A stretch of DNA of 64,000 nucleotides from Marinactinospora thermotolerans DSM 45154 (GTDB taxonomy: Bacteria; Actinomycetota; Actinomycetes; Streptosporangiales; Streptosporangiaceae). Each line of letters opens with the position of its first letter. Position 1 is the first letter of the stretch. The stretch covers positions 101,522 to 165,521 of the forward strand of contig NZ_FUWS01000007.1 in NCBI RefSeq assembly GCF_900167435.1. Direction: 5' to 3'. This document shows, in pieces, positions 35,840 through 44,570 of the stretch. The notes below the pieces were generated by a model. That model saw nothing but the letters and a program-made list of their open reading frames with translations, ran no database searches and was not told the origin of the DNA. The translations under genes and the position numbers were made by a program.

Positions 35840-37891
35840 TCAGACGCCGACGTCCTTGCCCCTGGTGTGCCAGATGGAGACCACCGAGGGCCGCGGGAAG
35901 TCGCCGCGGTCGGGCCAGGTGCTCTGGGGGGCTCCGACCACACCGTCCTCGCCCGGGTGCTGCGGGGCGATGAAGACCGTCTTCTGGTCCTCGGTGATGA
36001 AGGGGCCGCAGCACTCGGCGCCGACGGGGACGGTCGCGAAGGTCTTGAGCTCGCCGCGGTGGCGGCCCTCGACCGGGACGGCGTGCAGCGCGTCGTTGCA
36101 GTTGATCGTGCCGGGCTGGCCGTCCGTGGAGATCCACAGGTTGCCGCGCTTGTCGAAGGTGAGGTTGTCCGGCGAGGAGATCGGGACGACCTTGGACTTG
36201 TCGTAGCCGGCGAAGTAGGTGCTCTCGTCCTCGGGGTCACCGCAGACGAGGAGGACCTTCCAGGTGAAGGAGGTGGCCCCGGCGTCGTTGCGGCGCTCGG
36301 TGATCTCGAGGATGTGGCCGAACTTGTTGGCCGCCCGCGGGTTGGGCTCGTCGGCCTGCTCGGGGGTGCGGCTGGTGTTGTTGGTCAGCGCGCAGTAGAC
36401 CTTGCCGGTGACGGGGCTGGCCTCGAAGTCCTCGGGGCGGTCCATCTTGGTGGCGCCGACGGCGTCGGCGGCCAGACGGGTGTGGATGAGGACCTCCGCG
36501 ACGGTGAACCCCTCGACGTAGCTCTTGCGCGAGTCGCACAGCTTGATCCACGTTCCGGTGCCGTCGAACTCGCCGTCGCGGGGCAGCTTGCCCGAGCCGT
36601 CGATCTGGCTGGCGGGGCTGTCGCCGGTCAGCTTCGCGACGTAGAGGGTGCCCGAGTCCAGCAGCGTGTCGTTGTGCCGTCGGGATCCCTTGCGGTACTG
36701 CTTGTCGCTGACGAACTTGTACATGTAGTCGAAGCGCTCGTCGTCGCCCATGTACACGGCGACCCGCTTGTCCTTGGTCAGGCGGGTGTTGGCGCCCTCG
36801 TGCTTGAAGCGCCCCAGGGCGGTGCGCTTGCGCGGCTTGTAGTCGGGGTCGAAGGGGTCGATCTCGACGATGTAGCCGAACCGGTTGGCCTCGTTGGGGT
36901 GCTTGGAGAGGTCGAAGCGCTCGTCGACGCGGTCGAAGCGCCGGCTGCCCGCGCGGGTGTCGCCGCTGGTGGCGAAGCCGTAGCGCTTGAGGGCGGCCTT
37001 GGCCTCCTCCGGCGCGCTCTCGCCGCCGACGAAGTACTGGTTGAAGTTCTCCTCGGCCGTGAGGATGGTGCCCCAGGGGGTCATGCCGCCGGCGCAGTTG
37101 TTCAGCATGCCGAGCACCTCGGTGCCCTTGGGGTCGGCCTCGGTCCGCAGCAGCGGGTCGCCGGCGGCGGGACCGGTCAACCGCATCGGGGTGGTGGCGG
37201 TGATGCGCCGGTTGTAGCGACGCCGTCCCTTGGTGACGAGCTTCCAGGCGCCGGTGCGGCCGACCCGCTCGATCTCGACGATGGAGCCGCCGTGGGCGGC
37301 CATCCCGATCTTGATCTGTTCGAGGTCGGCGTCGTTGCCGTCGGTGTAACCGGCGAACATGAGGTTCTCGTTGGTGTACTCGTGGTTCACCCAGAGCAGA
37401 CCCCGGTCGCGCTCCAGCTCGACGAAGGCCACGTAGTCACAGTTGTAACCGAACTGTTTCTCCTGGGCCTCGGCCGTCTGGCGGGAGAAGTCGAACTCCG
37501 GGGCGCCGGGCAGGACGGGGTCGCCCCAGCGCACCACGACCCGGTGGTCGTATCCCTCGGGAACGACGACGTCGTCGATCGTGTTGGGGGCGACGGAGGT
37601 GAAGCCGAGCCGGGGGTTGCCCCGGCCACCGGGGGCGGCGAGGGCCGGACTGAACGCGCCGCCGGCCCCGACGCCCACGGCCGCGGCCCCTGCGCCGACG
37701 GCTCCGGCCCGGAGCACGTTGCGGCGTGAGAGCACTCCGGCGTAGATGTCGCCGAAGTACTCGTTACCGCTGGTGTTGGGGGCCTCGTGGAAACAGGCGT
37801 CACCGCAGCGGAAGCGGCAGGTCGCGCGGGAACGGCCACCGAAGTGCGAGATGAGCGGCAGCAGCCGTCGGCGGGGCGCGGGTTGGGACAC
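35840..37891 (-). CDS. phoX: PhoX-family alkaline phosphatase, Tat-exported
   Basis: 683 residues from the GTG at 37891, which has AGGAGGA immediately upstream; a GTG at 37906 overlaps that ribosome site. A twin-arginine signal follows a 55-residue leader: SRRNVLRAGAVGAGAAAVGV, ending near ALAAPGG. Family features (DUF839/PhoX) include LLWVNHEYTNENLMF, NNCAGGMTPWGTILTAEEN with the metal-binding Cys and Glu region, and RPEDFEASPVTGKVYCALTNN. PhoX enzymes use Ca and Fe and release phosphate from esters outside the cell. The long leader before the Tat motif is typical of this family in actinomycetes. A possible PHO-box lies upstream. Confidence 0.93.
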   Translation of the reverse strand: MSQPAPRRRLLPLISHFGGRSRATCRFRCGDACFHEAPNTSGNEYFGDIYAGVLSRRNVLRAGAVGAGAAAVGVGAGGAFSPALAAPGGRGNPRLGFTSVAPNTIDDVVVPEGYDHRVVVRWGDPVLPGAPEFDFSRQTAEAQEKQFGYNCDYVAFVELERDRGLLWVNHEYTNENLMFAGYTDGNDADLEQIKIGMAAHGGSIVEIERVGRTGAWKLVTKGRRRYNRRITATTPMRLTGPAAGDPLLRTEADPKGTEVLGMLNNCAGGMTPWGTILTAEENFNQYFVGGESAPEEAKAALKRYGFATSGDTRAGSRRFDRVDERFDLSKHPNEANRFGYIVEIDPFDPDYKPRKRTALGRFKHEGANTRLTKDKRVAVYMGDDERFDYMYKFVSDKQYRKGSRRHNDTLLDSGTLYVAKLTGDSPASQIDGSGKLPRDGEFDGTGTWIKLCDSRKSYVEGFTVAEVLIHTRLAADAVGATKMDRPEDFEASPVTGKVYCALTNNTSRTPEQADEPNPRAANKFGHILEITERRNDAGATSFTWKVLLVCGDPEDESTYFAGYDKSKVVPISSPDNLTFDKRGNLWISTDGQPGTINCNDALHAVPVEGRHRGELKTFATVPVGAECCGPFITEDQKTVFIAPQHPGEDGVVGAPQSTWPDRGDFPRPSVVSIWHTRGKDVGV

Positions 37892-38435
37892 TGGTCCTCC
37901 TGTCACAAGCGGGGAACGGCCCTCGCCGCACGACGGGTCACACCATCGGTCAGCGGAGGCTCATGACGGCGGGCGGGGAGTCGCCGTACCCTCTTGACTT
38001 TCGCTGAGCAGTTCCTCAGGGAGGTGAACCCGGCGTTTACCTCGTAACAACTTCTGTTCACGTTTCCACCTCCCGTACCGCTAAGTAACTCACAAATCAC
38101 GATGGGTCGCCAGGGAAGTTCCTCCTTGGCCGTCCCCGGCCTTCAGTGCCGGCCGACAGGGACGTCCCGCGGATCTGCCCCACGGTCTCCGTCCACAGAA
38201 TCGGGTTACTTCCCACCCCCACCTGGGACACCGGGAGCATCGCGCGTATCCTGGCCGTGGATGACAAGTCCATAGCCGCGAACCTCACCCGTCACCGCAT
38301 GCACTGCCCCGCGTGTGGCCCTTCGCCATCGCGCCGTGAGCCTTCGGGCAGCGGACGCCTCACGGACGGCCACCCCACGTACGTCGCCGCGGCTTGATTC
38401 CGGCGTGTCCGCGCACGCCGCTGGGGAGTGATCAC
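37892..38435. other. 545-base divergent region between phoX and the HATPase gene
   Basis: It holds the PHO-box-like repeats at 38019-38051 and otherwise no feature I can name. Short open frames (for example 38146-38397) have no family resemblance and are not called. Confidence 0.5.
38019..38051 (-). promoter_or_regulatory. possible PHO box upstream of phoX
   Basis: On the minus strand three 11-base units follow each other: GTTGTTACGAG, GTAAACGCCGG and GTTCACCTCCC. The last matches the actinobacterial PhoP unit GTTCACC fully, the others at about four of seven positions. It lies about 130 bases before the phoX start. Confidence 0.4.
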
Positions 38436-38990
38436 ATGCCCGACACCCCAACCTCACCGGCACAGGTGCCCACGCCCCGTGCCGGCTCCGTCCACCCGGC
38501 CCCCGACCTTCCGGCGAATCCCATGGAAGAGCGCCCTGTCCTCCCGCCCGACGCCGACGCTCCCTTCTCCCGGCGGCGCTTCCCCGGGCTGCCCAGTCAG
38601 ATCAAGCACGCCCGGCGGTTCGTCGAGCGACTACTCGCCACCTCGCCCGAGGCGGCCACCGCCACCCTGTTGACCAGCGAACTCGCTACCAACGCCATCA
38701 CCCACAGCGCCTCGGGCCGCCCGGGCGGCAAGTTCGAGGTCACGGTCCGCGCGGCCTCAGGGTGGACCCGGGTCGAGGTGCGCGACCTCGGGGGCTCCGA
38801 GCTTCCCCAGGCCCAGCACAAGGATCCCTACGACACCAGCGAGCACGGCCGCGGCCTCGACCTGGTCGAGGCTCTCGCCACGAAGTGGGGGACCGAGCCG
38901 CGCGCCGACGGTCTGGGCCTGCTGGTGTGGTTCGAGCTCACCTGGGACGAGGGGGCCTCCCTGGATTCCCCCGGCGTTCGATCGGGCTGA
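38436..38990 (+). CDS. HATPase_c_2 anti-sigma-factor-type ATP-binding protein
   Basis: 184 residues from the ATG at 38436 with GGGGAG seven bases before. The first 45 residues are Pro-rich. The rest is an RsbW-like ATPase domain: LLTSELATNAITHSASG (N-box), VEVRDLGG (G1) and HGRGLDLVEALATKWG (G2). Such proteins bind or phosphorylate anti-sigma antagonists; actinomycetes carry dozens with unknown partners. It stands alone, with a hairpin downstream. A second member of the family is encoded at 59493-60059. Confidence 0.88.
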   Translation: MPDTPTSPAQVPTPRAGSVHPAPDLPANPMEERPVLPPDADAPFSRRRFPGLPSQIKHARRFVERLLATSPEAATATLLTSELATNAITHSASGRPGGKFEVTVRAASGWTRVEVRDLGGSELPQAQHKDPYDTSEHGRGLDLVEALATKWGTEPRADGLGLLVWFELTWDEGASLDSPGVRSG

Positions 38991-39013
38991 CCCCGCCGCC
39001 CCTTCCATGACGA

Positions 39014-39039
39014 GGGTCCCCCACCGAGGTGAGGGACCC
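39014..39039 (+). terminator. hairpin after the HATPase gene
   Basis: GGGTCCC (39014-39020) pairs with GGGACCC (39033-39039), and inner CACC/GGTG pairing extends the stem. There is no U-tract. Confidence 0.65.
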
Positions 39040-39083
39040 GTGACGGCCGCCGGGGCCGGGGATCGGAGCTGCGCGCACGCCCG

Positions 39084-39227
39084 TCAGCCGTCGGCCGGCG
39101 CCTGTGGCTCCCGCGGGAGGCGGTACCTCTCATACAGTTCCCGCGCGTAGTCCATGGCCTCCTGCGAGGGTTCCGCGCCGAGCTCCGCGCGGACGAGGTC
39201 GTCGAGGTCGGTGTCGATAGGTTCCAT
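39084..39227 (-). CDS. small acidic hypothetical protein (47 aa)
   Basis: The short frame from the ATG at 39227 gives 47 residues, beginning MEPIDTDLDDLVRAELGAEP and continuing with a helix rich in Glu, Tyr and Arg. The composition (acidic, regular third-position GC) looks coding, and an AGG-containing leader precedes it at about nine bases. It lies between a terminator on each side, so it would be a single-gene unit. I do not recognise a family. Confidence 0.45.
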   Translation of the reverse strand: MEPIDTDLDDLVRAELGAEPSQEAMDYARELYERYRLPREPQAPADG

Positions 39228-39326
39228 GGGGCGAGCCTGCCTGTGCCGCGGACGGAATGACAAATTCGACGCGCCCCGTCAGCGGAATCGCATGGTTCCT
39301 CTCGCCCCCAGCGGGCGTTTGCCGCG

Positions 39327-39368
39327 AAAAGGGGCGCCGTACCCCCCGAAACGGAGGGTACGGCGCCC
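39327..39368 (-). terminator. rho-independent terminator of the RND exporter
   Basis: A perfect 13-bp stem (39332-39344 with 39356-39368) and, reading on the minus strand, CC then TTTT (39327-39330) follow the RND gene's stop. This is a clear intrinsic terminator. Confidence 0.88.
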
Positions 39369-39401
39369 TGGTGTGTCACTCCGGCGAGACCGGAGACGGG
39401 G

Positions 39402-42400
39402 TCACTCCTTGTCCGTCTCCTTCTCGGTGTCGTCGGTGGCCGCCGGCTTCTTGGCGGTGCCCGCCGCGGCCAGGGCCGCCTCACGCCGCTCGGCCTGACG
39501 CAGGGCGCGCTTCTCCTTGCGCGCCTCGGCCATCGTGTACAGGACCGGGACCAGCACCAGGGTCAGCAGCGTCGAGGTGATCAGACCGCCGATCACCACG
39601 ACCGCCAGCGGCTGGGAGATGAACGCCCCGCCGCCGGTGATGCCCAGCGCCATCGGCGTGAGCGCGCCGACCGTGGCCAGCGCGGTCATCAGGATCGGAC
39701 GGAGCCGGTGCCGCGATCCCTCGATCACCGCCTCGCGCAGCTCCATCCCCTCCTCGCGATACTGGTTGATCAGGTCGATCAGCACGATCGCGTTCGTGAC
39801 GACGACGCCGATCAGCATCAGCAGACCGATCATCGCGGGCAGCCCCAGCGGGATCCCCGTGATGAGCAGCAGTCCCAGCGCGCCGGTCGCGGCGAACGGG
39901 ATGGACACGAGCAGGATCAGCGGCTGGATCAGGCTCTTGAACGTGGCCACCATGATCAGGTAGACGATCGCGACCGCGGCGACCATGGCGATGCCGAGCT
40001 GGGCGAACGCCTCGTCCTGGTCGGCGCTGACGCCGCCGATCTCGGCGGTGGCGCCCTCGGGCAGGTCGAGCCCGTCCAGGGCCTGGGTGAGCTCGGCGGT
40101 CACGGCGCCGAGGTCGTCGGCCGTCGGCGTCGCGGAGACGGTCGCGCTGCGCACGCCGTCGCTGCGCGACAGCTCCGGCGCCTGCATGACCTCCTCGACC
40201 TCGGCGACGTCGCCGAGCCGCACCTCGCCCCGGGGCGAGGCGATCTCCAGGTCCTCCAGCTCCTCGACGCTGGCGGGCGCCTCCTCGACGCGCACGACCA
40301 TGTCGCGCTGGACGTCGTCGATCGTGGCGGTGCCGGCGCGGGCCCCCTGGAAGGCCTGGGTGACGGCCTGGCCGATCTGGCCCTCGGTCAGCCCTTCCTC
40401 GGCGGCCTGCTCCGCGTCGACCTGCACCTCAAGGGCGGGCTGCTCGGCCGCGATGCTGTTCTGCACGTCGGCGGCCCCGGGGATGTCCCGGACGGCCTGC
40501 TCGACCTGCTCGGCGGCCTCCTCCAGCGTCTCCTGGTCCTCGGCCTTGACCTGGACCTCCAGCGTGCTGCCCATGCCGCCGGTCTGGTCGATGCGCGTCT
40601 CGGCCTCGGTGTCGACCTCGTCCAGCGCCTCGCGCAGACGTTCCTTGTACTCGGCCTGGTCACCGTCGGGGTCGGTGGTGAGCGTGTACTGGATCGTGTC
40701 GCTTCCGCCGCCCATCATGCCGGCCATGCCGCCGCCGCCGATGGAGGACTGGTAGGACTGGATCCAGGGAAGCTCCTCCAGCTTCTCCTCGACCTTGAGG
40801 GCCTCCTCGTCGGCCTTCTCCAGCGACGTGCCGACCGGCAGCTCCTGGGTGACGTAGACGGTGTTCTGCCCCTGGTCGCCGATGAACTCGGTCTTGAGCA
40901 GGGGGACGAGCGCGAGCGTGCCGATGAGGATCGCCACGGACGCGACCAGCGTGATCGCCCGGTGGGCGGTGGCCCAGCGGATGACCGGCAGGTAGGCCCG
41001 CTGCAACGGGTTGCGCAGTTCGCGCTGGTACTCCTCGGCCTTCAGCCGCTCCAGCTCCTCGGCCGGAACCTCCTTGGGCTTCATGAACCAGTAGGCCAGG
41101 ACCGGGATGATCGTCAGCGAGACCAGCAGCGACGCGGCCAGCGAGACGCTGACGGTGACGGCGAACGGGCGGAACAGCTCGCCCACCATGCCCCCGACGA
41201 AGCCGACCGGCAGGAAGACCGCGATGGTGGTCAGGGTGGCGGAGGTGATGGCCGCGGCGACCTCGCGGACACCGGTGTAGACGGCCGTGTACTTGTCCTC
41301 GCCGTAGCCCATGTGGCGCTTGATGTTCTCCAGCACCACGATCGAGTCGTCGACCACTCGGCCGACGGCGACGGTGAGCGCGCCCAGCGTGAGGATGTTC
41401 AGCGAGTAGCCGAAGGCCTGCACCCCGAGCATCGCGACCAGCAGCGACACCGGGATGGAGACCGCGGTGACGATGGTGGAGCGCAGCGACAGCAGGAAGA
41501 CCAGGATGACGATGATCGCGAAGGCGAGGCCGAGCGCGCCCTCCTCCGCCATTGCGATGATCGAGTCGTTGATGAAGGGCGCCTGGTCGAACACGATGCT
41601 GATCTCGGCGTCGTCGCCGAGGAGCGGGGTGAGCTCGTCCAGTGCGTCCTGCACGGCCTCGGAGATCTCGACCGTGTTGCCCTCGGGCGTCTTGGTGATC
41701 ATGATGCCGAGGCTGGGCTCACCGTCGGTGCGGGTGATGCTGCTGGCCGGGTCCTGCCTGAGCTCGACCTCGGCGACGTCCTTGAGCTGCACCGGCTCGG
41801 GCGCCGCGGGGGCCGCCCCGCCCATGCCCTGGGGCGTCTGCTGCGCGGCGGCCGGGGCACCGCTCGGCATCAGCCAGATGTCCTCGACCTCCTCCAGCGA
41901 CTCCAGCCGGCCGCCGGTGGTGACGGTGAGGGTGCGGTCGTCCTCGGTGACGTCGCCACCGGGGGAGAGCACGCCGCTGGACTGCAGGGCGTTGGTGAGG
42001 TCGGTGACGCTCAGGCCGGCGTCGGCGAGCTCGTCGGCGTCGGGCGTGATGGTGACGCTGGACTCGCGCACACCCACGACCTGGACGCCTCGGACGCCGT
42101 CGATCGACTCCAGCTCGGGGACGACCTGCTCCTCGAGCGGTTCGGCCAGCTTCTGCTCGTCGCCGTCCCCTGCGCCCGCGGCGAGCATCACGACCGGAAG
42201 GTCGTCGATGCCGAACGCCTGCACGTAGGGATCGACGTCCTCCGGCAGCATGGGCTGGATCTGGTCGACGGCCTGCTGGAGGTCGCGGACGACGTCGTCG
42301 GTGGAGTCGCCGTAGTCGAACTCGACCATGACCGAGCCGGAGCCGTTGGCCGCGGTGGAGGTGTATCCGCTGACACCGGGAACGCCCTTGACCGCCTGTT

Positions 42401-42605
42401 CGAGCGGAGCGACGATCTCCGTCTCGACCACCTGGGGGGAGGCTCCCTGGTACTGGGCGCCCACCACGGCCATGGGGAGTTCGATCGATGGCATGAGCTC
42501 ACGCTTGGCCGATCCGGTGGCTATCACACCGAAGACGATCGACGCGAGCGTGATCAGCAGGATGAGCGCCCGGTTGGCAAGGCTCATCTTGGCCAATCTG
42601 GACAT
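39402..42605 (-). CDS. RND-family efflux transporter (AcrB/SwrC type)
   Basis: 1067 residues, full length for an HAE/RND pump. The N terminus has the first helix and PSIELPMAVVGAQYQGASPQ. Two halves each carry a large extracytoplasmic domain and six helices. GRVVDDSIVVLENIKRHM in helix 4 supplies the conserved proton-relay Asp pair; GIPLGLPAMIGLLMLIGVVVTNAIVL marks the second half. The C-terminal 40 residues are charged. In Gram-positive cells such pumps (SwrC/YerP relatives) export lipophilic compounds without a periplasmic partner. It is divergent from a MarR gene that probably controls it. The cargo is unknown. Confidence 0.93.
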   Translation of the reverse strand: MSRLAKMSLANRALILLITLASIVFGVIATGSAKRELMPSIELPMAVVGAQYQGASPQVVETEIVAPLEQAVKGVPGVSGYTSTAANGSGSVMVEFDYGDSTDDVVRDLQQAVDQIQPMLPEDVDPYVQAFGIDDLPVVMLAAGAGDGDEQKLAEPLEEQVVPELESIDGVRGVQVVGVRESSVTITPDADELADAGLSVTDLTNALQSSGVLSPGGDVTEDDRTLTVTTGGRLESLEEVEDIWLMPSGAPAAAQQTPQGMGGAAPAAPEPVQLKDVAEVELRQDPASSITRTDGEPSLGIMITKTPEGNTVEISEAVQDALDELTPLLGDDAEISIVFDQAPFINDSIIAMAEEGALGLAFAIIVILVFLLSLRSTIVTAVSIPVSLLVAMLGVQAFGYSLNILTLGALTVAVGRVVDDSIVVLENIKRHMGYGEDKYTAVYTGVREVAAAITSATLTTIAVFLPVGFVGGMVGELFRPFAVTVSVSLAASLLVSLTIIPVLAYWFMKPKEVPAEELERLKAEEYQRELRNPLQRAYLPVIRWATAHRAITLVASVAILIGTLALVPLLKTEFIGDQGQNTVYVTQELPVGTSLEKADEEALKVEEKLEELPWIQSYQSSIGGGGMAGMMGGGSDTIQYTLTTDPDGDQAEYKERLREALDEVDTEAETRIDQTGGMGSTLEVQVKAEDQETLEEAAEQVEQAVRDIPGAADVQNSIAAEQPALEVQVDAEQAAEEGLTEGQIGQAVTQAFQGARAGTATIDDVQRDMVVRVEEAPASVEELEDLEIASPRGEVRLGDVAEVEEVMQAPELSRSDGVRSATVSATPTADDLGAVTAELTQALDGLDLPEGATAEIGGVSADQDEAFAQLGIAMVAAVAIVYLIMVATFKSLIQPLILLVSIPFAATGALGLLLITGIPLGLPAMIGLLMLIGVVVTNAIVLIDLINQYREEGMELREAVIEGSRHRLRPILMTALATVGALTPMALGITGGGAFISQPLAVVVIGGLITSTLLTLVLVPVLYTMAEARKEKRALRQAERREAALAAAGTAKKPAATDDTEKETDKE

Positions 42606-42745
42606 GAAAGAGGTGCTCCTCGAAAGCTGTTCGCGCTGGAAACGGCACCGCCTCGACGGGCGGTGAAGGTTTTTGGGGGCTCCGCGCGGAGCTGAGCAGG
42701 GGGACCGCGCGGCTTATGCCGGGCACGCGCAGTTCACGATACTTC

Positions 42746-42777
42746 GTGTCACTTTGAAAATCACATCAGAGTGATAC
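42746..42777. promoter_or_regulatory. candidate MarR operator between RND and marR-type genes
   Basis: GTGTCACTT (42746-42754) and GAGTGATAC (42769-42777) form an imperfect inverted repeat, seven of nine positions, in an AT-rich stretch of the 178-base divergent region. Confidence 0.45.
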
Positions 42778-42783
42778 AAATCA

Positions 42784-43311
42784 GTGAAACATCAGGGAAG
42801 ACTCGACGGGATCTCAGGGATGCGCGTTCATGGAGCGGGTGGCGACGACAGGGAGGAGCTCCTCCTCCGGCTGCGCGAACTGCGGTTGCGCAGCGCCCGG
42901 CTGGCCATGCGCGACCGCTCCTTCTCCCTGCTCACCACGACACTGACGATCCAGCAGCTCAAGGCGCTGGTCCTGCTGGCGGTCGACGGCGAGATGGCGG
43001 CACACGAACTGGCCCGGGGCATCGGCGTGAGCGTCGCCACACTGACCGGTATCGTGGATCGGATGGTCGCCCGCGGCCTGGTGCACCGGCGCGAGGACCC
43101 CGACGACCGGCGGGTGCGCCGCATCGGTCTGACCGGGAAGGGGCAGGAGCTCATCGACGAGTTGTGGAACGTCGGCGAGCGCGGTAGCGAGATCGCGATG
43201 GCCCGGCTCGACACCGAGACGTTGAACGGGCTGGTCAAGGGGCTGGAGGCGCTATGCGAGGCGATCGAGGCGGAGCAGTGCGATGACCACGGGACCCGTG
43301 ACCGGGGCTGA
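42784..43311 (+). CDS. MarR-family transcriptional regulator
   Basis: 175 residues from the GTG at 42784; the ATG at 42820 is an alternative and removes 12 residues. The winged helix is clear: MAAHELARGIGVSVATLTGIVDRMVARGLVHRREDPDDRRVRRIGLTGKG, with the DRR wing. It is divergent from the RND pump and presumably represses it until a ligand binds. The end overlaps the next gene by 29 bases in another frame. Confidence 0.92.
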   Translation: MKHQGRLDGISGMRVHGAGGDDREELLLRLRELRLRSARLAMRDRSFSLLTTTLTIQQLKALVLLAVDGEMAAHELARGIGVSVATLTGIVDRMVARGLVHRREDPDDRRVRRIGLTGKGQELIDELWNVGERGSEIAMARLDTETLNGLVKGLEALCEAIEAEQCDDHGTRDRG

Positions 43312-44098
43312 GGACGTCCCGCGCGACCGCGCTCTCTCCGACGCCGACACGGCCGAGCTCATCGACGACGTCGACGCCCTCGGGGGCTTCTTCTCGCTGT
43401 CGACCACCCTCCCCGACACGCCGGACCTGTACTCCTTCGCCCGGCTGTACGCGACGCCGGCCCTGGTGGACGCCCGCATCGAGACGGTTCGGCGCAGGCA
43501 CGAACCCGCCGAGGCGCGTGTGGCGGCCTCGATCATGTTCCTGGGCCTGGCCGCCCGTCTCGTCTCCCCCGCCCTGGCCGCGGCCTGCCGGGGAGCCCTG
43601 GTGGAGCTTCCGGCCACGTCGCTGTACCGGTGCGGGTCGCAGACGGGACCGGAGCGACTCCACCTGGCCGAAGCCCGCGCCACGGTCTTGGACCCGTCCG
43701 ACCCCGCCACCGCCGCCGCGGGACTGCGTCGCACGGTCGTCGAGGAGCACCTGCGCCCCCTCGTGGCCGCGGTGCGCGGGCGAGTGCGGGTGGCCGAGCG
43801 GTTGCTGTGGGGCAACGCCGCCTCGGCCGTGGGGGGCGCGGTGTGGATGCTGTCCCGCCGCTGGCCCCGCCAGGCCGACACGGCCGAGGCCATCGCCGAC
43901 GCCCTGATCGGGTCGGGACCGATGGCCGGACTCGGCACCGTCGAACACCCGTTTCCCGCCCGGCCCGAGCGCTTCTTCGCCCGCCGTTCGTGCTGCCTGT
44001 TCTACCGGGCGCCGCGCGGTGACATGTGCGGGGACTGCTCCCTTCTCGACCGCGCCGAGCTGGCGGCGCGATGGCGCGCGGAGCTGGCGGCCTCCTGA
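43283..44098 (+). CDS. FhuF-like (2Fe-2S)-binding protein
   Basis: 271 residues from the ATG at 43283, overlapping the marR-type stop. The C terminus has CC-x10-C-x2-C (starting SCCLFYR), the 2Fe-2S site of the FhuF C-terminal domain, which in ferric siderophore reductases releases iron from siderophores. The N-terminal 230 residues are helical, with the FhuF-like central region. Coupling with a MarR regulator and a pump hints at a siderophore- or iron-linked function, but the family has many members of unknown role. Confidence 0.8.
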   Translation: MTTGPVTGAEDVPRDRALSDADTAELIDDVDALGGFFSLSTTLPDTPDLYSFARLYATPALVDARIETVRRRHEPAEARVAASIMFLGLAARLVSPALAAACRGALVELPATSLYRCGSQTGPERLHLAEARATVLDPSDPATAAAGLRRTVVEEHLRPLVAAVRGRVRVAERLLWGNAASAVGGAVWMLSRRWPRQADTAEAIADALIGSGPMAGLGTVEHPFPARPERFFARRSCCLFYRAPRGDMCGDCSLLDRAELAARWRAELAAS

Positions 44099-44112
44099 GG
44101 GCGGCGTCGGGT

Positions 44113-44451
44113 TCAGCCGGCCCGCACCGGGGTGGACTCCCCCGGGGGGACGTGGTCCTGGGCGACCCCCCAGACCACGTTGAGCAGGTCCTCCAGGGCG
44201 TGCGTGAGCGAGGCGTCGACCAGTTCGTAGCTGACCTGCCGACCGCGCGCGGTGGCGGCCACGAGACCGCACTCGCGTAGACAGGCGAGGTGGTTGGAGA
44301 CGTTCTGTCGGGTCAGTCCGAGGTGTTCGGCGAGCTTGGCGGGGTAGCTGGGTCCGTCCAGGAGCGCCAGCAGGAGCCGGCAGCGCGTGGGGTCGGCCAG
44401 GGCCCGTCCGAGGCGGTGGAGCGCGGAGAGGCGTTGCTCGGTGGTCAACAT
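44113..44451 (-). CDS. cmtR: CmtR-type ArsR/SmtB metal-sensing repressor
   Basis: 112 residues from the ATG at 44451. The sequence closely follows M. tuberculosis CmtR as I remember it: LGRALADPTRCRLL, HLGLTRQNVSNHLACLRECGLV. Cys24, Cys57 and Cys61 are at the same numbers. Cys57 and Cys61 are two of the three Cd/Pb ligands; the third, Cys102, is replaced by Pro here (QDHVPPG), with His100 close by. The metal site is therefore altered. It is divergent from a CDF metal exporter and should repress it (and itself) from the palindromes between the two genes. Translation is nearly leaderless. Confidence 0.88.
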   Translation of the reverse strand: MLTTEQRLSALHRLGRALADPTRCRLLLALLDGPSYPAKLAEHLGLTRQNVSNHLACLRECGLVAATARGRQVSYELVDASLTHALEDLLNVVWGVAQDHVPPGESTPVRAG

Positions 44452-44473
44452 GAAAATCATTGTACATTGTTTG

Positions 44474-44503
44474 CTGTATAGACAGTCTTGGCTGTATAAA
44501 CAG
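44474..44503. promoter_or_regulatory. twin 12-bp palindromes, candidate CmtR operators
   Basis: CTGTATAGACAG (44474-44485) and CTGTATAAACAG (44492-44503), each a CTGT/ACAG palindrome, are 18 bases apart and so on nearby helical faces. TATAAA at 44495-44500 could be the -10 of the CDF gene, and TATACA on the minus strand (44476-44481) that of cmtR, so repressor binding would cover both promoters. Confidence 0.65.
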
Positions 44504-44570
44504 AGAGTGTCCCCGTCCACCGGGACCGGCACACGCGCCCACCGGCCGTCCAACGACACGAGGAGGTCCC

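Noticed and set aside
39708-42695. A 995-codon open frame antisense to the RND exporter
   Set aside because: The minus-strand frame has full family motifs; the antisense frame is a low-complexity Asp/Arg/Gly shadow.
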